Positions 1 through 7,126 of a DNA stretch of 64,000 nucleotides are shown one piece after another. Under the pieces are notes generated by a model. It did no database searches, was not told the origin of the DNA, and worked only from the letters and a program-made list of their open reading frames with translations. Origin of the DNA: Candidatus Kapaibacterium sp. (lineage in GTDB: Bacteria > Bacteroidota > Ignavibacteria > Kapaibacteriales > HRBIN21); NCBI GenBank assembly GCA_938084565.1, contig CALKEU010000007.1, positions 1 to 64,000 of the forward strand, written 5' to 3'. Numbering within the stretch: the first letter of the stretch is position 1; each line of letters opens with the position of its first letter. Position numbers and translations under genes: made by a program.

Positions 1-1
1 T

Positions 2-1018
2 TGGTTTGATGGCTTCGCTCTGCGCCTCATCTCTGATCGAGGCGATACCTTTCCTTCCCACAGCGATGGCTATGCTGAAGCAGTGCTCAAACTTTCCTAC
101 TACCTTTTCGACGAGCGCGACCACGACGGCGACGGCCTTCCCAATGAAGAAGAGGAGCGGCTGGGCACCAATCCATACGACCCTGATACAGACGGCGATG
201 GATTGAGCGATTACGAGGAGGTGTCCGTATACGGTACCAATCCGCTCCTTGTTGACACCGATGGAGATGGCTTGACGGATGGGCAGGAGGTCTTTCGCTA
301 CTTTACCGATCCCACGCGGTGGGATACCGACGGGGATGGACTCAGTGATGGGGAGGAAGTGCTCTACTACGCTACGAATCCCCTACGAGCGGATTCCGAT
401 GGTGATGGATTGACCGACTGGGAAGAGATTCGAATAGGGACCAATCCGATGTTGGCTGATACCGATGGGGATGGAGTACCAGATGGGAGTGATCTGTGCC
501 CGCGCGTGGCTGGGAGTCTGCGAAATCATGGCTGTCCGGATGGGTATCCTCATCCGGCCTTGGCTGCGCTGGGGTTATCCCCAGAGTCTCCATATCGACG
601 GGATACCGTCGTGCTGGAACGCATTGTGCGCGATACGGTGGTGATTACGCAGTTGGTCGAAAAACCTGTGGTAGGGCGACCATTGATACTGCCAGGGCTC
701 TTCTTCGAATTCAATCGGGCTACTCTCTTACCGGAGGCAGAGGCACTTCTCGGGTATGTGGCTGAATGGCTGCTGGAGCATCCCGAGATTAGTGTAGAGA
801 TTCGCGGCCATACGGATTCACTTGGAACCGATGAGCAAAACCTTCGTCTTTCCCAGCTCCGAGCACAGGCTGTGCGGGATTATCTGGTTGCTCGGGGGGT
901 CCAACCGCAGCGGCTCTCCATTGTAGGGCTGGGTCGCTCTCAGCCAATTGACTCCAACGAGACCCCAGCAGGTCGAGCACGCAATCGACGTGTCGAGCTC
1001 ATCTTCCGTCAGCCGTGA
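2..1018 (+). CDS. OmpA-family protein with thrombospondin type 3 calcium repeats (5' partial)
   Basis: The reading frame is open from base 2, so the start lies upstream of the window; the GTG at 83 is internal. After about 38 residues come six D-x-D-G-D-G calcium-binding motifs (thrombospondin type 3 style) with GTNP spacers. A short linker leads to a C-terminal OmpA-like peptidoglycan-binding domain (about residues 235-338 of the visible part) with [20 protein letters not shown] and a terminal NRRVELIF. Known members sit in the outer membrane or periplasm and tether it to peptidoglycan; any N-terminal barrel or signal peptide is not visible. Its TGA is followed at once by the ATG of the archease gene, so the two are probably cotranscribed. 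The OmpA-domain call is firm; the exact role is unknown. Confidence 0.88.
   Translation, partial: WFDGFALRLISDRGDTFPSHSDGYAEAVLKLSYYLFDERDHDGDGLPNEEEERLGTNPYDPDTDGDGLSDYEEVSVYGTNPLLVDTDGDGLTDGQEVFRYFTDPTRWDTDGDGLSDGEEVLYYATNPLRADSDGDGLTDWEEIRIGTNPMLADTDGDGVPDGSDLCPRVAGSLRNHGCPDGYPHPALAALGLSPESPYRRDTVVLERIVRDTVVITQLVEKPVVGRPLILPGLFFEFNRATLLPEAEALLGYVAEWLLEHPEISVEIRGHTDSLGTDEQNLRLSQLRAQAVRDYLVARGVQPQRLSIVGLGRSQPIDSNETPAGRARNRRVELIFRQP
119..490 (+). repeat. Six in-frame calcium-binding (TSP3-like) coding repeats
   Basis: Six motifs of the form D-x-D-G-D-G occur at roughly 66-75 base intervals between 119 and about 475, each followed by an acidic helix and a G/A-TNP turn. At DNA level the units are similar but not identical (GATACCGATGGGGATGG-like). 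They are protein-domain repeats, not a CRISPR or mobile element. Confidence 0.85.
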
Positions 1019-1432
1019 ATGGGCTTCTCCTACGAACTCCGTCCTCATACGGCGGATATCCGTATCTCTCTCCGAGCAGATACCTTTCCCGAGCTCTTCC
1101 AGGCAGCAGTGGCAGCGCTGGCAGATATTCTGCTCCCGGAGGGATGTCAGGGGAAAAGGCTTGCGCTGCACCGCAGAGTCGCTCTAAGTGCCCCGGATAG
1201 TACGGCGCTCTTGGTAGATTTCCTGTCGGAGGTGTTGTGGCAGAGTCAGGTTCGTAAAGCCCTTTTCTGCCGTTTTCGCGTCCACTCTCTTGCCGAGAGT
1301 ACTCTGCAAGGGGTGCTCTCTGGCATTCGTGTGCAAGGCTTTCAGCAGGATGTGAAGGCGATAACATACCATGAGGCCCGGGTTGATCGTCTGCCATCTG
1401 GTTACTGGGCAAGCCTTGTGGTGGATGTCTAG
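1019..1432 (+). CDS. Archease, activator of RtcB RNA ligase
   Basis: This 137-residue protein has the archease length and signature: the N-terminal HTADIRISLRADTFPELF segment, a central LLVDFLSEVLW motif, and a C-terminal VKAITYHEARV segment. Archease promotes guanylylation and multiple turnover of RtcB in archaea and eukaryotes. Here it lies directly upstream of rtcB, which supports the call. The ATG at 1019 abuts the upstream TGA, and its own TAG (1430-1432) overlaps the possible GTG start of rtcB. Translational coupling is likely. The acidic metal-site residues D12 and D136 are present. Confidence 0.9.
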   Translation: MGFSYELRPHTADIRISLRADTFPELFQAAVAALADILLPEGCQGKRLALHRRVALSAPDSTALLVDFLSEVLWQSQVRKALFCRFRVHSLAESTLQGVLSGIRVQGFQQDVKAITYHEARVDRLPSGYWASLVVDV

Positions 1433-1434
1433 TG

Positions 1435-2880
1435 ATGGTGCGGCAAGAGCAGCTCCAGCAGATTGGTCCGGTCGTATGGGAGATCCCGCCGACGGCACGG
1501 CCTGATATGCGGGTGCCGGCTCGCATTTATGCTTCTGAGGAGCTCTTGGAACAGATTCTTCGGGATCGATCACTGGAACAGTTGATGAATGTAGCTACGC
1601 TGCCCGGCATCCAACAAGCGGCCATCGTGATGCCTGATGTGCACGAGGGATATGGCTTCCCCATCGGGGGCATTGCTGCCATGGATCTCGAAGAGGGGAT
1701 TATATCCCCGGGTGGAATTGGCTATGACATCAACTGCGGTGTCCGCCTGCTGACATCGGAGCTGTCTCTGCAGGAGGTGCAGCCCCGGTTAGAGCAGCTT
1801 GCAAAGGCGCTCTACAAGGCTGTGCCTTCAGGGGTTGGGCGTGGAGGCCCCCTCAAGCTCAGTGTACGACAATTAGACCGGGTGCTCGAATATGGCGTCC
1901 AATGGGCCTTGCAAGAAGGGTACGCCGAAGAGGCAGACGTTGACTTTATCGAATCTGGTGGGAGAATTCCGGAAGCCGATGCCGACGCGGTCTCGCGAGA
2001 GGCAAAAGAGCGCGGGCGCGATCAGCTGGGGACAATGGGAGCAGGGAACCACTTCGTGGAGGTTGGATACGTCGACAAACTTTTCGACGAGGCAGTAGCT
2101 CGCACGCTGGGGTTACGGCTACACCAGATAGTTGTGCTCATCCATACAGGCTCTCGTGGGTTGGGCCACCAGGTAGCAACGGACTACATCCGGACAATGC
2201 TGGCTGCCCTGCCTCGATACGGTATTCGGTTGCCCGATCGGGAGCTGGCATGTGCTCCGCTGTCATCACCGGAAGGGCAGCGGTACTTCCGTGCTATGTG
2301 TGCTGCGGCTAACTTTGCCTGGGCAAATCGGCAGCTCATCACGTGGGAAATTCGCCAGGCCTGGAGGGAGGTACTCGGAGAGGCAGGAGGGAAACTCCGA
2401 GTCCTCTACGATGTGGCTCACAACATTGCAAAGATAGAGCAGCACACAGTGCAGGGGCATATGCGGCGTGTCTTAGTCCATCGCAAAGGGGCAACGCGGG
2501 CTTTCCCTCCAGGTCATCCAGAAACGCCGCGGGTCTACCGAGAAGTTGGCCAGCCTGTGTTGATCCCAGGCAGCATGGGAACGGCCTCATACGTCCTCGT
2601 TGGGGCACCGGGAAGTATGGAACAAACCTTTGGCTCGACGTGCCATGGAGCGGGCCGCCAGATGTCGCGGCATGCAGCTAAGCGAACTGTCAATCCAGAT
2701 CGGCTACGCATGGAGCTGCAGCAGCAAGGGATTGTGGTGCAAGCTGGCTCTGTACGTGGCCTGGTAGAGGAAGCGCCTGTAGCGTATAAGGACGTCGGGG
2801 CTGTCGTTCAGGTAGTCCACACAGCGGGCATTGCGCGAATGGTAGCGCGGCTGCGCCCTGTGGCAGTTATCAAGGGGTGA
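1435..2880 (+). CDS. rtcB: RNA-splicing ligase RtcB
   Basis: About 481 residues, the usual RtcB length. RtcB joins 2',3'-cyclic phosphate or 3'-phosphate RNA ends to 5'-OH ends using GTP and Mn(II). Numbering from the alternative GTG at 1432, visible signatures are MPDVHEGYGFPIGG (67-80), GYDINCG with the metal ligands D99 and C102, GNHF with H207, HTGSRGLGH with H238, YDVAHN, and CHGAGR in which H405 is the predicted guanylylated histidine. All key residues are present, so the enzyme should be active. ATG 1435 is preferred, but GTG 1432 overlapping the archease stop is also possible. The last 11 bases overlap the 3' end of convergent rpmB. Confidence 0.96.
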   Translation: MVRQEQLQQIGPVVWEIPPTARPDMRVPARIYASEELLEQILRDRSLEQLMNVATLPGIQQAAIVMPDVHEGYGFPIGGIAAMDLEEGIISPGGIGYDINCGVRLLTSELSLQEVQPRLEQLAKALYKAVPSGVGRGGPLKLSVRQLDRVLEYGVQWALQEGYAEEADVDFIESGGRIPEADADAVSREAKERGRDQLGTMGAGNHFVEVGYVDKLFDEAVARTLGLRLHQIVVLIHTGSRGLGHQVATDYIRTMLAALPRYGIRLPDRELACAPLSSPEGQRYFRAMCAAANFAWANRQLITWEIRQAWREVLGEAGGKLRVLYDVAHNIAKIEQHTVQGHMRRVLVHRKGATRAFPPGHPETPRVYREVGQPVLIPGSMGTASYVLVGAPGSMEQTFGSTCHGAGRQMSRHAAKRTVNPDRLRMELQQQGIVVQAGSVRGLVEEAPVAYKDVGAVVQVVHTAGIARMVARLRPVAVIKG

Positions 2881-3151
2881 GCGCACGAGCGATTTTGCGC
2901 CGGAGAGCGGCAGCTACGTCGTGGTGACCTCGACGCTCTAAGTCTGCCAGTAGTGCTGGAAGCCCTTTCTTATCGAGCGTCTTCAGGGCTCGAACTGAGA
3001 CCCGTAGTCGGAGCCATCGCTGGAGTTCGGGTATCCAGACTCGCTTCCACTGGAGGTTGGGAAGGAATTTACGGCTGGAGCGATTGTTCGCATGGGAGAC
3101 GCGATTGCCAAACTGTGGCCCCACACCCGTCAGTTGACACCGCTTTGCCAT
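2870..3151 (-). CDS. rpmB: 50S ribosomal protein L28
   Basis: The N-terminus MAKRCQLTG, then NRVSHANNRSSRKFLPNLQ and the RLRVSVRALKTLDKKG stretch, is characteristic of bacterial L28. At 93 residues it is longer than the E. coli protein (78) because of a C-terminal basic helix. Only one cysteine is seen, so it is a non-zinc type. It is transcribed toward rtcB and overlaps its end by 11 bases. A well-formed Bacteroidetes-type promoter lies just upstream at 3189-3218. Confidence 0.95.
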   Translation of the reverse strand: MAKRCQLTGVGPQFGNRVSHANNRSSRKFLPNLQWKRVWIPELQRWLRLRVSVRALKTLDKKGLPALLADLERRGHHDVAAALRRKIARALTP

Positions 3152-3188
3152 AGGCTTTCTCCTCGGAAGCAGGACTTAGCAGCGGTTG

Positions 3189-3218
3189 CAAAGTTACACA
3201 CTCCCCACGGGATAGCAA
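3189..3218 (-). promoter_or_regulatory. Bacteroidetes-type promoter for rpmB
   Basis: Read on the minus strand, TTG (3218-3216), a 19-base spacer and TAACTTTG (3196-3189) match the Bacteroidetes housekeeping sigma consensus TTG-N19-21-TAnnTTTG in both boxes. The -7 box ends about 38 bases before the rpmB ATG. This is the best promoter match in the window. Confidence 0.7.
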
Positions 3219-3234
3219 GCCCGGCCTGGATTTG

Positions 3235-3242
3235 TAATTTTG
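3235..3242 (+). promoter_or_regulatory. Candidate -7 box for the permease operon
   Basis: TAATTTTG fits TAnnTTTG and lies 21 bases before the ATG at 3264. No TTG is found at the proper -33 distance, so support rests on the -7 box and on the position in a 112-base divergent intergenic region. Confidence 0.45.
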
Positions 3243-3263
3243 GCTGTCTTTCCAGGATAGGCG

Positions 3264-4280
3264 ATGGGGCAGTACATCCTACAGCGCGTCCTGTTGTTCA
3301 TCCCGACGCTCTTCTTCATCACGCTGCTTTCCTTTAGCATTAGCCGACTCGCACCGGGTGATCCAGCCGCCTTGAAGGTTGGGATGGCCGCAGAGGGGGG
3401 CATAACAGGCCAGACGGGACTCAACGAGCGAATGTTGGAGCTGTTGCGTAAGCAGTGGCACTTAGACAAGCCAATTTGGCAGCAGTATGTGTTGTGGCTT
3501 CGGGACCTTGCGCGACTTGATTTCGGGCGCTCCTTTCAGGATAATCGGCCTGTGCTGGAGAAGATCGCCGAGCGGCTCCCCATCACATTGGCCATGAACA
3601 TCGTTGCAGTAATTCTCGCTTACGGTATTGCTGTGCCTCTCGGGATCTACTCGGCCACCCATCCAGGGAGCCTCACAGATCGGCTGATAACTTTTGCCCT
3701 GTTTGCTCTCTACTCCTTGCCCACCTTCTGGGTAGGTATGCTGGCGGTCACCTTCTTGTGCAATCCGGAATATGTTGCACTCTTTCCGACCGGGGGTATT
3801 CGTTCGGTTGCCTTCTCCGAGCAGTGGAGCCTCTGGCGGAAGATTGCTGACTATGTCTGGCATCTGACGCTACCGATGGTGGTCTACACCTACAGCAGTT
3901 TCGCGTTCATCTCTCGGCAGATGCGGAGTGCTATGCTGGAGGTACTCCGACAGGATTACATCCGTACAGCATATGCCAAGGGGCTTCCTGGGCGGGTGGT
4001 CATCTGGAAGCACGCTTTGCGGAATTCCCTGATTCCGATCTTGACGCTGCTTGCCGGTGTGCTGCCGGCACTCATTGGCGGGAGTGTGATCGTGGAGACC
4101 ATTTTCAGCATTCCGGGCATGGGGGAACTTTCCTTCCGTGCCCTGGTTGCACGGGATTACCCCGTGATTATGGCGGTGTTCACACTCTCGGCTGTGCTGA
4201 CGCTGGTGGGTATTCTCCTGGCAGATATCCTCTACGCAGTGGTTGATCCACGCATTAGCTTTGCTCGGCGGGTGCAGTGA
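3264..4280 (+). CDS. ABC transporter permease, DppB/OppB type
   Basis: A 338-residue inner-membrane permease of the peptide/nickel/oligopeptide uptake family. It has an N-terminal transmembrane helix (YILQRVLLFIPTLFFITLLSFSI), the ISRLAPGDPA segment, six or so hydrophobic helices, and the EAA-like coupling loop YIRTAYAKGLPGRVVIWKHALRNS near residue 240. It forms a pair with the next gene (ATGA overlap at 4277-4280). No substrate-binding protein or ATPase gene lies beside it, so those are encoded elsewhere and the substrate cannot be named. Confidence 0.92.
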   Translation: MGQYILQRVLLFIPTLFFITLLSFSISRLAPGDPAALKVGMAAEGGITGQTGLNERMLELLRKQWHLDKPIWQQYVLWLRDLARLDFGRSFQDNRPVLEKIAERLPITLAMNIVAVILAYGIAVPLGIYSATHPGSLTDRLITFALFALYSLPTFWVGMLAVTFLCNPEYVALFPTGGIRSVAFSEQWSLWRKIADYVWHLTLPMVVYTYSSFAFISRQMRSAMLEVLRQDYIRTAYAKGLPGRVVIWKHALRNSLIPILTLLAGVLPALIGGSVIVETIFSIPGMGELSFRALVARDYPVIMAVFTLSAVLTLVGILLADILYAVVDPRISFARRVQ

Positions 4281-5335
4281 TGGCGTTGCCGACATCGGAG
4301 AGCATAGAAGTCCCTGCAGTGCCGGAGCAAGGGGAATCGTACTGGCGCATGGTGTGGCTTCAGTTCCGGAAGAATCCTCTGGGGGTGGCGTCACTGTGGT
4401 TTGTCCTTGCGCTTGCAGTAGTCGCCCTCTTTGCTGATTTTCTGGCCAATGATAGACCGCTGGTGGCCTCTGTTCGTGGTCAGCTTCTCGTCCCTGTGCT
4501 GCACCACTATGCTGTTGCACTGGGGCTAGCTTCGTGGGGTGAGTGGGGGAGAGTAGATTGGCGGACCCTCCCGTACGATTGGGTTGTATGGCCTCCTGTG
4601 CCTTATCGGCCCGAGACGACGGATCCGACGCTGCAGACGCTGCGCGATCGGGCCCCTTCAGCTCGGCATTGGCTTGGGGCCGATGAAATTGGACGGGATG
4701 TCTTAGCGGGGATTATTCATGGGACGCGTTATGCGCTCTCGATTGGCTTCATTGCCATGGGTATTGCATTGGCCATTGGCATTCTACTGGGAGCGCTGGC
4801 TGGATACTACGGTGGAGTAGTCGATATTGTCATTTCCCGGCTCATCGAACTCGTGCTGACCTTGCCGACCTTCTTCCTCATCATCACAGTAGTGGCTATG
4901 GTGCAGCAGGGAAGCATCTGGCTCATCATGGCGATGATAGGGGCAACGGGGTGGACGGGGATTGCCCGATTCGTTCGGGGGGAGGTACTCCGGGTACGGG
5001 CGATGGAGTATGTTACGGCAGCGCAGGCCCTCGGGTATTCTGTGGGACGCATCATCCTACGGCATATCCTACCCAATGCCCTGGCGCCGGTTTTAGTAGC
5101 AGCTGCTTTTGGCATTGCCAATGCCGTGCTCATTGAGTCAGCGTTGAGCTTTCTAGGTTTCGGAGTTCCTCCAACTGTTGTCACTTGGGGCTCTATGCTG
5201 GCGAAAGCGCGGGGCACGGTCACCACCTGGTGGCTGGTGGTCTTCCCGGGGCTGATGATTTTTCTGACTGTTGCTGCCTATAACCTCATCGGGGATGCAC
5301 TGCGGGATGCCTTGGATCCGCGGCTGCGGGAGTAG
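4277..5335 (+). CDS. ABC transporter permease, DppC/OppC type
   Basis: 352 residues. The N-terminal part has one helix after WLQFRKNPLGVASLWFV, typical of OppC. A long extracytoplasmic insertion follows (about residues 55-130, Trp/Pro rich), then the permease core with WLGADEIGRDVLAGIIHGTR and the coupling loop EYVTAAQALGYSVGRIILRHILPNA. It ends with the usual DPRLRE. Its start overlaps the upstream permease stop. Together they would form the membrane channel of one importer. Confidence 0.92.
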   Translation: MMALPTSESIEVPAVPEQGESYWRMVWLQFRKNPLGVASLWFVLALAVVALFADFLANDRPLVASVRGQLLVPVLHHYAVALGLASWGEWGRVDWRTLPYDWVVWPPVPYRPETTDPTLQTLRDRAPSARHWLGADEIGRDVLAGIIHGTRYALSIGFIAMGIALAIGILLGALAGYYGGVVDIVISRLIELVLTLPTFFLIITVVAMVQQGSIWLIMAMIGATGWTGIARFVRGEVLRVRAMEYVTAAQALGYSVGRIILRHILPNALAPVLVAAAFGIANAVLIESALSFLGFGVPPTVVTWGSMLAKARGTVTTWWLVVFPGLMIFLTVAAYNLIGDALRDALDPRLRE

Positions 5336-5337
5336 GG

Positions 5338-7122
5338 ATGCGCGGTATTTTTTGCCGTTATTGTAAGCTCCTTCTCCCAACCCTAGCAGCCACCGCACAA
5401 CTCCCACAAAACCCAAACACCTTCCTCTGGCACCTCCAGCGACACACCTCCATCACAGTATGGAACGGAACAGCTGCTACGGCGCTCAATCTCGGGAAAG
5501 AACAGCTTGGGCTGAAGCTGCAGTACACAAGGCTTCTGGAAGCTCAGGGCAGCATTGCTACACGTGACGAGGGAGAGGGGGAGCTGGGTTGGCAGCGTGC
5601 CATCAGCTCACAATTGTCAGTGTGGCCTCGCTTCCTGGGGTACTATCTCTATGACACCCGGGCAGTGGGTGTCTCGCAGCATCTGCGGTGGCGTCCCCTC
5701 CTCGGTATCCTTTATCGATTCCAACAAGGCTCCGTTCACGGAGAGCTGGGGTGGGAAGCCCTACATCAGTTCCAACGGCGCGATGAAGGAATCAGTGGAG
5801 GCATGCAGCTGAGATGGAATCAGCTAGGCGCTCTCCCTGCAGGAGCAGCAGTAGAAGGCGAGGGGACGCTCTATCGCGGACAGCGTCGGCATTACTCCCT
5901 ACAAGCGGAGTTGGCGTGGTATCCCTCTCGCCGCGACACGATCTTTCGCGGTGCGTATCGTTTCGGTTTACGGGACTTCCCGATCATTGCTATCTCGAGT
6001 GAATTTCAACGACGGTTGGAACATTCCGCTGTGGGGGAACTCAGTCTTACCGAGTATCTCCTTCCACGGCTCCAGTGGAGAGCTTTTCTGCGTGCTGAGC
6101 ACAATCGTGTACAGCATACCTGGAATAGTAGCGCCATGCTACAGGCTCCAACTCGGCGCCTCCGCTTCAGTACAACGGCCGTCAATGGCTTGAGGTGGGC
6201 TGCCCCCATAGGGAGCCTAGCGGTAGTGATGAACATCCAATACATCGAAGAGTTCAACCGACGTTCCTCTTCGCTGCCCAGCCTACAGCAAGGACAGCTC
6301 CAGGAAGAGTTGCGGGATTACAACAGTCTCTGGACCCAACTCCAGTTAACGGCCGAGGGTGCTCCCTCGGCGAGAGATAGTTTAACGCTGCAGACGACCC
6401 TCGGCTTACTGCGGTATGACACCCCGAGCCCGGCCAATATGGACGATCGCGATGAACAGCACCTATCGGCCCAGCTGGCTTATGTACATCAGTGGGAGAG
6501 GGGGATTGCTCTCCGTGCCGCGATGGATTTGCAGGGCCGGCATACGGTGTTCCTCTTTGCTCCTCGCAGCGCGTGGAATCATTGGTTCTACGGGCTAGCA
6601 ATTCGCTGTGAGGGGCAATGGATCTCCGACCTCATCCATTGGAATCCCCGATGGGAGGTCCTTGCCAGCTACACGGTTCGGGATTACCCGAACAGCACTG
6701 TGCTACGGGATTTCGCTCACCGGCAGTGGGGATATCGGGACAGCCTCTCTGTACACTGGTCCAGCGGATTTGGCGAGATTCGGTTGTTGCTTCGGCGGAG
6801 CAGTGTGGGGATGCTCAACTGGAAGCGATTTGCTGAGACCCCCCAGAGGAGTACTGAAGAGCTCAGCGCAGGTATCCTCGTGGGATGGCATGGCAGCAAG
6901 CAACTATGGGGGATAGGGATTCAAGCAGCACAGTACCGATACACCGAATATCACAGCCACTCGAGCTATCGTCAGGAGAGTATCGGTCCTCAGGCTCGGT
7001 TAGAGTTGCGGACGCAGTGGGGTACCATCCGGGCAAGTGGCTGGTATGAGTGGCGGCGCAGCCTCGGACGAAAGCAGTGGCGTACGGTACCGTGGCTCCT
7101 ACTCTCGCTGCAGCAACCGTGA
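5338..7122 (+). CDS. Putative outer-membrane beta-barrel protein of unknown function
   Basis: The 594-residue product begins with a plausible signal peptide (about residues 1-20, ending near ATAQ). The rest is rich in alternating Trp/Tyr/Leu strands with charged turns (for example LRWRPLLGILYRFQQG, LAWYPSRRDTIFRGAYRFG), which looks like a large beta-barrel. I recognise no family. It starts two bases after the stop of the DppC-like permease, so it is probably cotranscribed with it and may be an outer-membrane partner of that importer (inference). Its stop is four bases from the convergent lptD-like gene. The ATG at 5338 is preceded by GGAGTAGGG, which could serve as a ribosome binding site. 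Confidence 0.6.
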   Translation: MRGIFCRYCKLLLPTLAATAQLPQNPNTFLWHLQRHTSITVWNGTAATALNLGKEQLGLKLQYTRLLEAQGSIATRDEGEGELGWQRAISSQLSVWPRFLGYYLYDTRAVGVSQHLRWRPLLGILYRFQQGSVHGELGWEALHQFQRRDEGISGGMQLRWNQLGALPAGAAVEGEGTLYRGQRRHYSLQAELAWYPSRRDTIFRGAYRFGLRDFPIIAISSEFQRRLEHSAVGELSLTEYLLPRLQWRAFLRAEHNRVQHTWNSSAMLQAPTRRLRFSTTAVNGLRWAAPIGSLAVVMNIQYIEEFNRRSSSLPSLQQGQLQEELRDYNSLWTQLQLTAEGAPSARDSLTLQTTLGLLRYDTPSPANMDDRDEQHLSAQLAYVHQWERGIALRAAMDLQGRHTVFLFAPRSAWNHWFYGLAIRCEGQWISDLIHWNPRWEVLASYTVRDYPNSTVLRDFAHRQWGYRDSLSVHWSSGFGEIRLLLRRSSVGMLNWKRFAETPQRSTEELSAGILVGWHGSKQLWGIGIQAAQYRYTEYHSHSSYRQESIGPQARLELRTQWGTIRASGWYEWRRSLGRKQWRTVPWLLLSLQQP

Positions 7123-7126
7123 GGAT

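Noticed and set aside
119..490. CRISPR-like direct repeats
   Set aside because: The spacing is about 70 bases, the units differ, and they encode calcium-binding protein motifs in frame.
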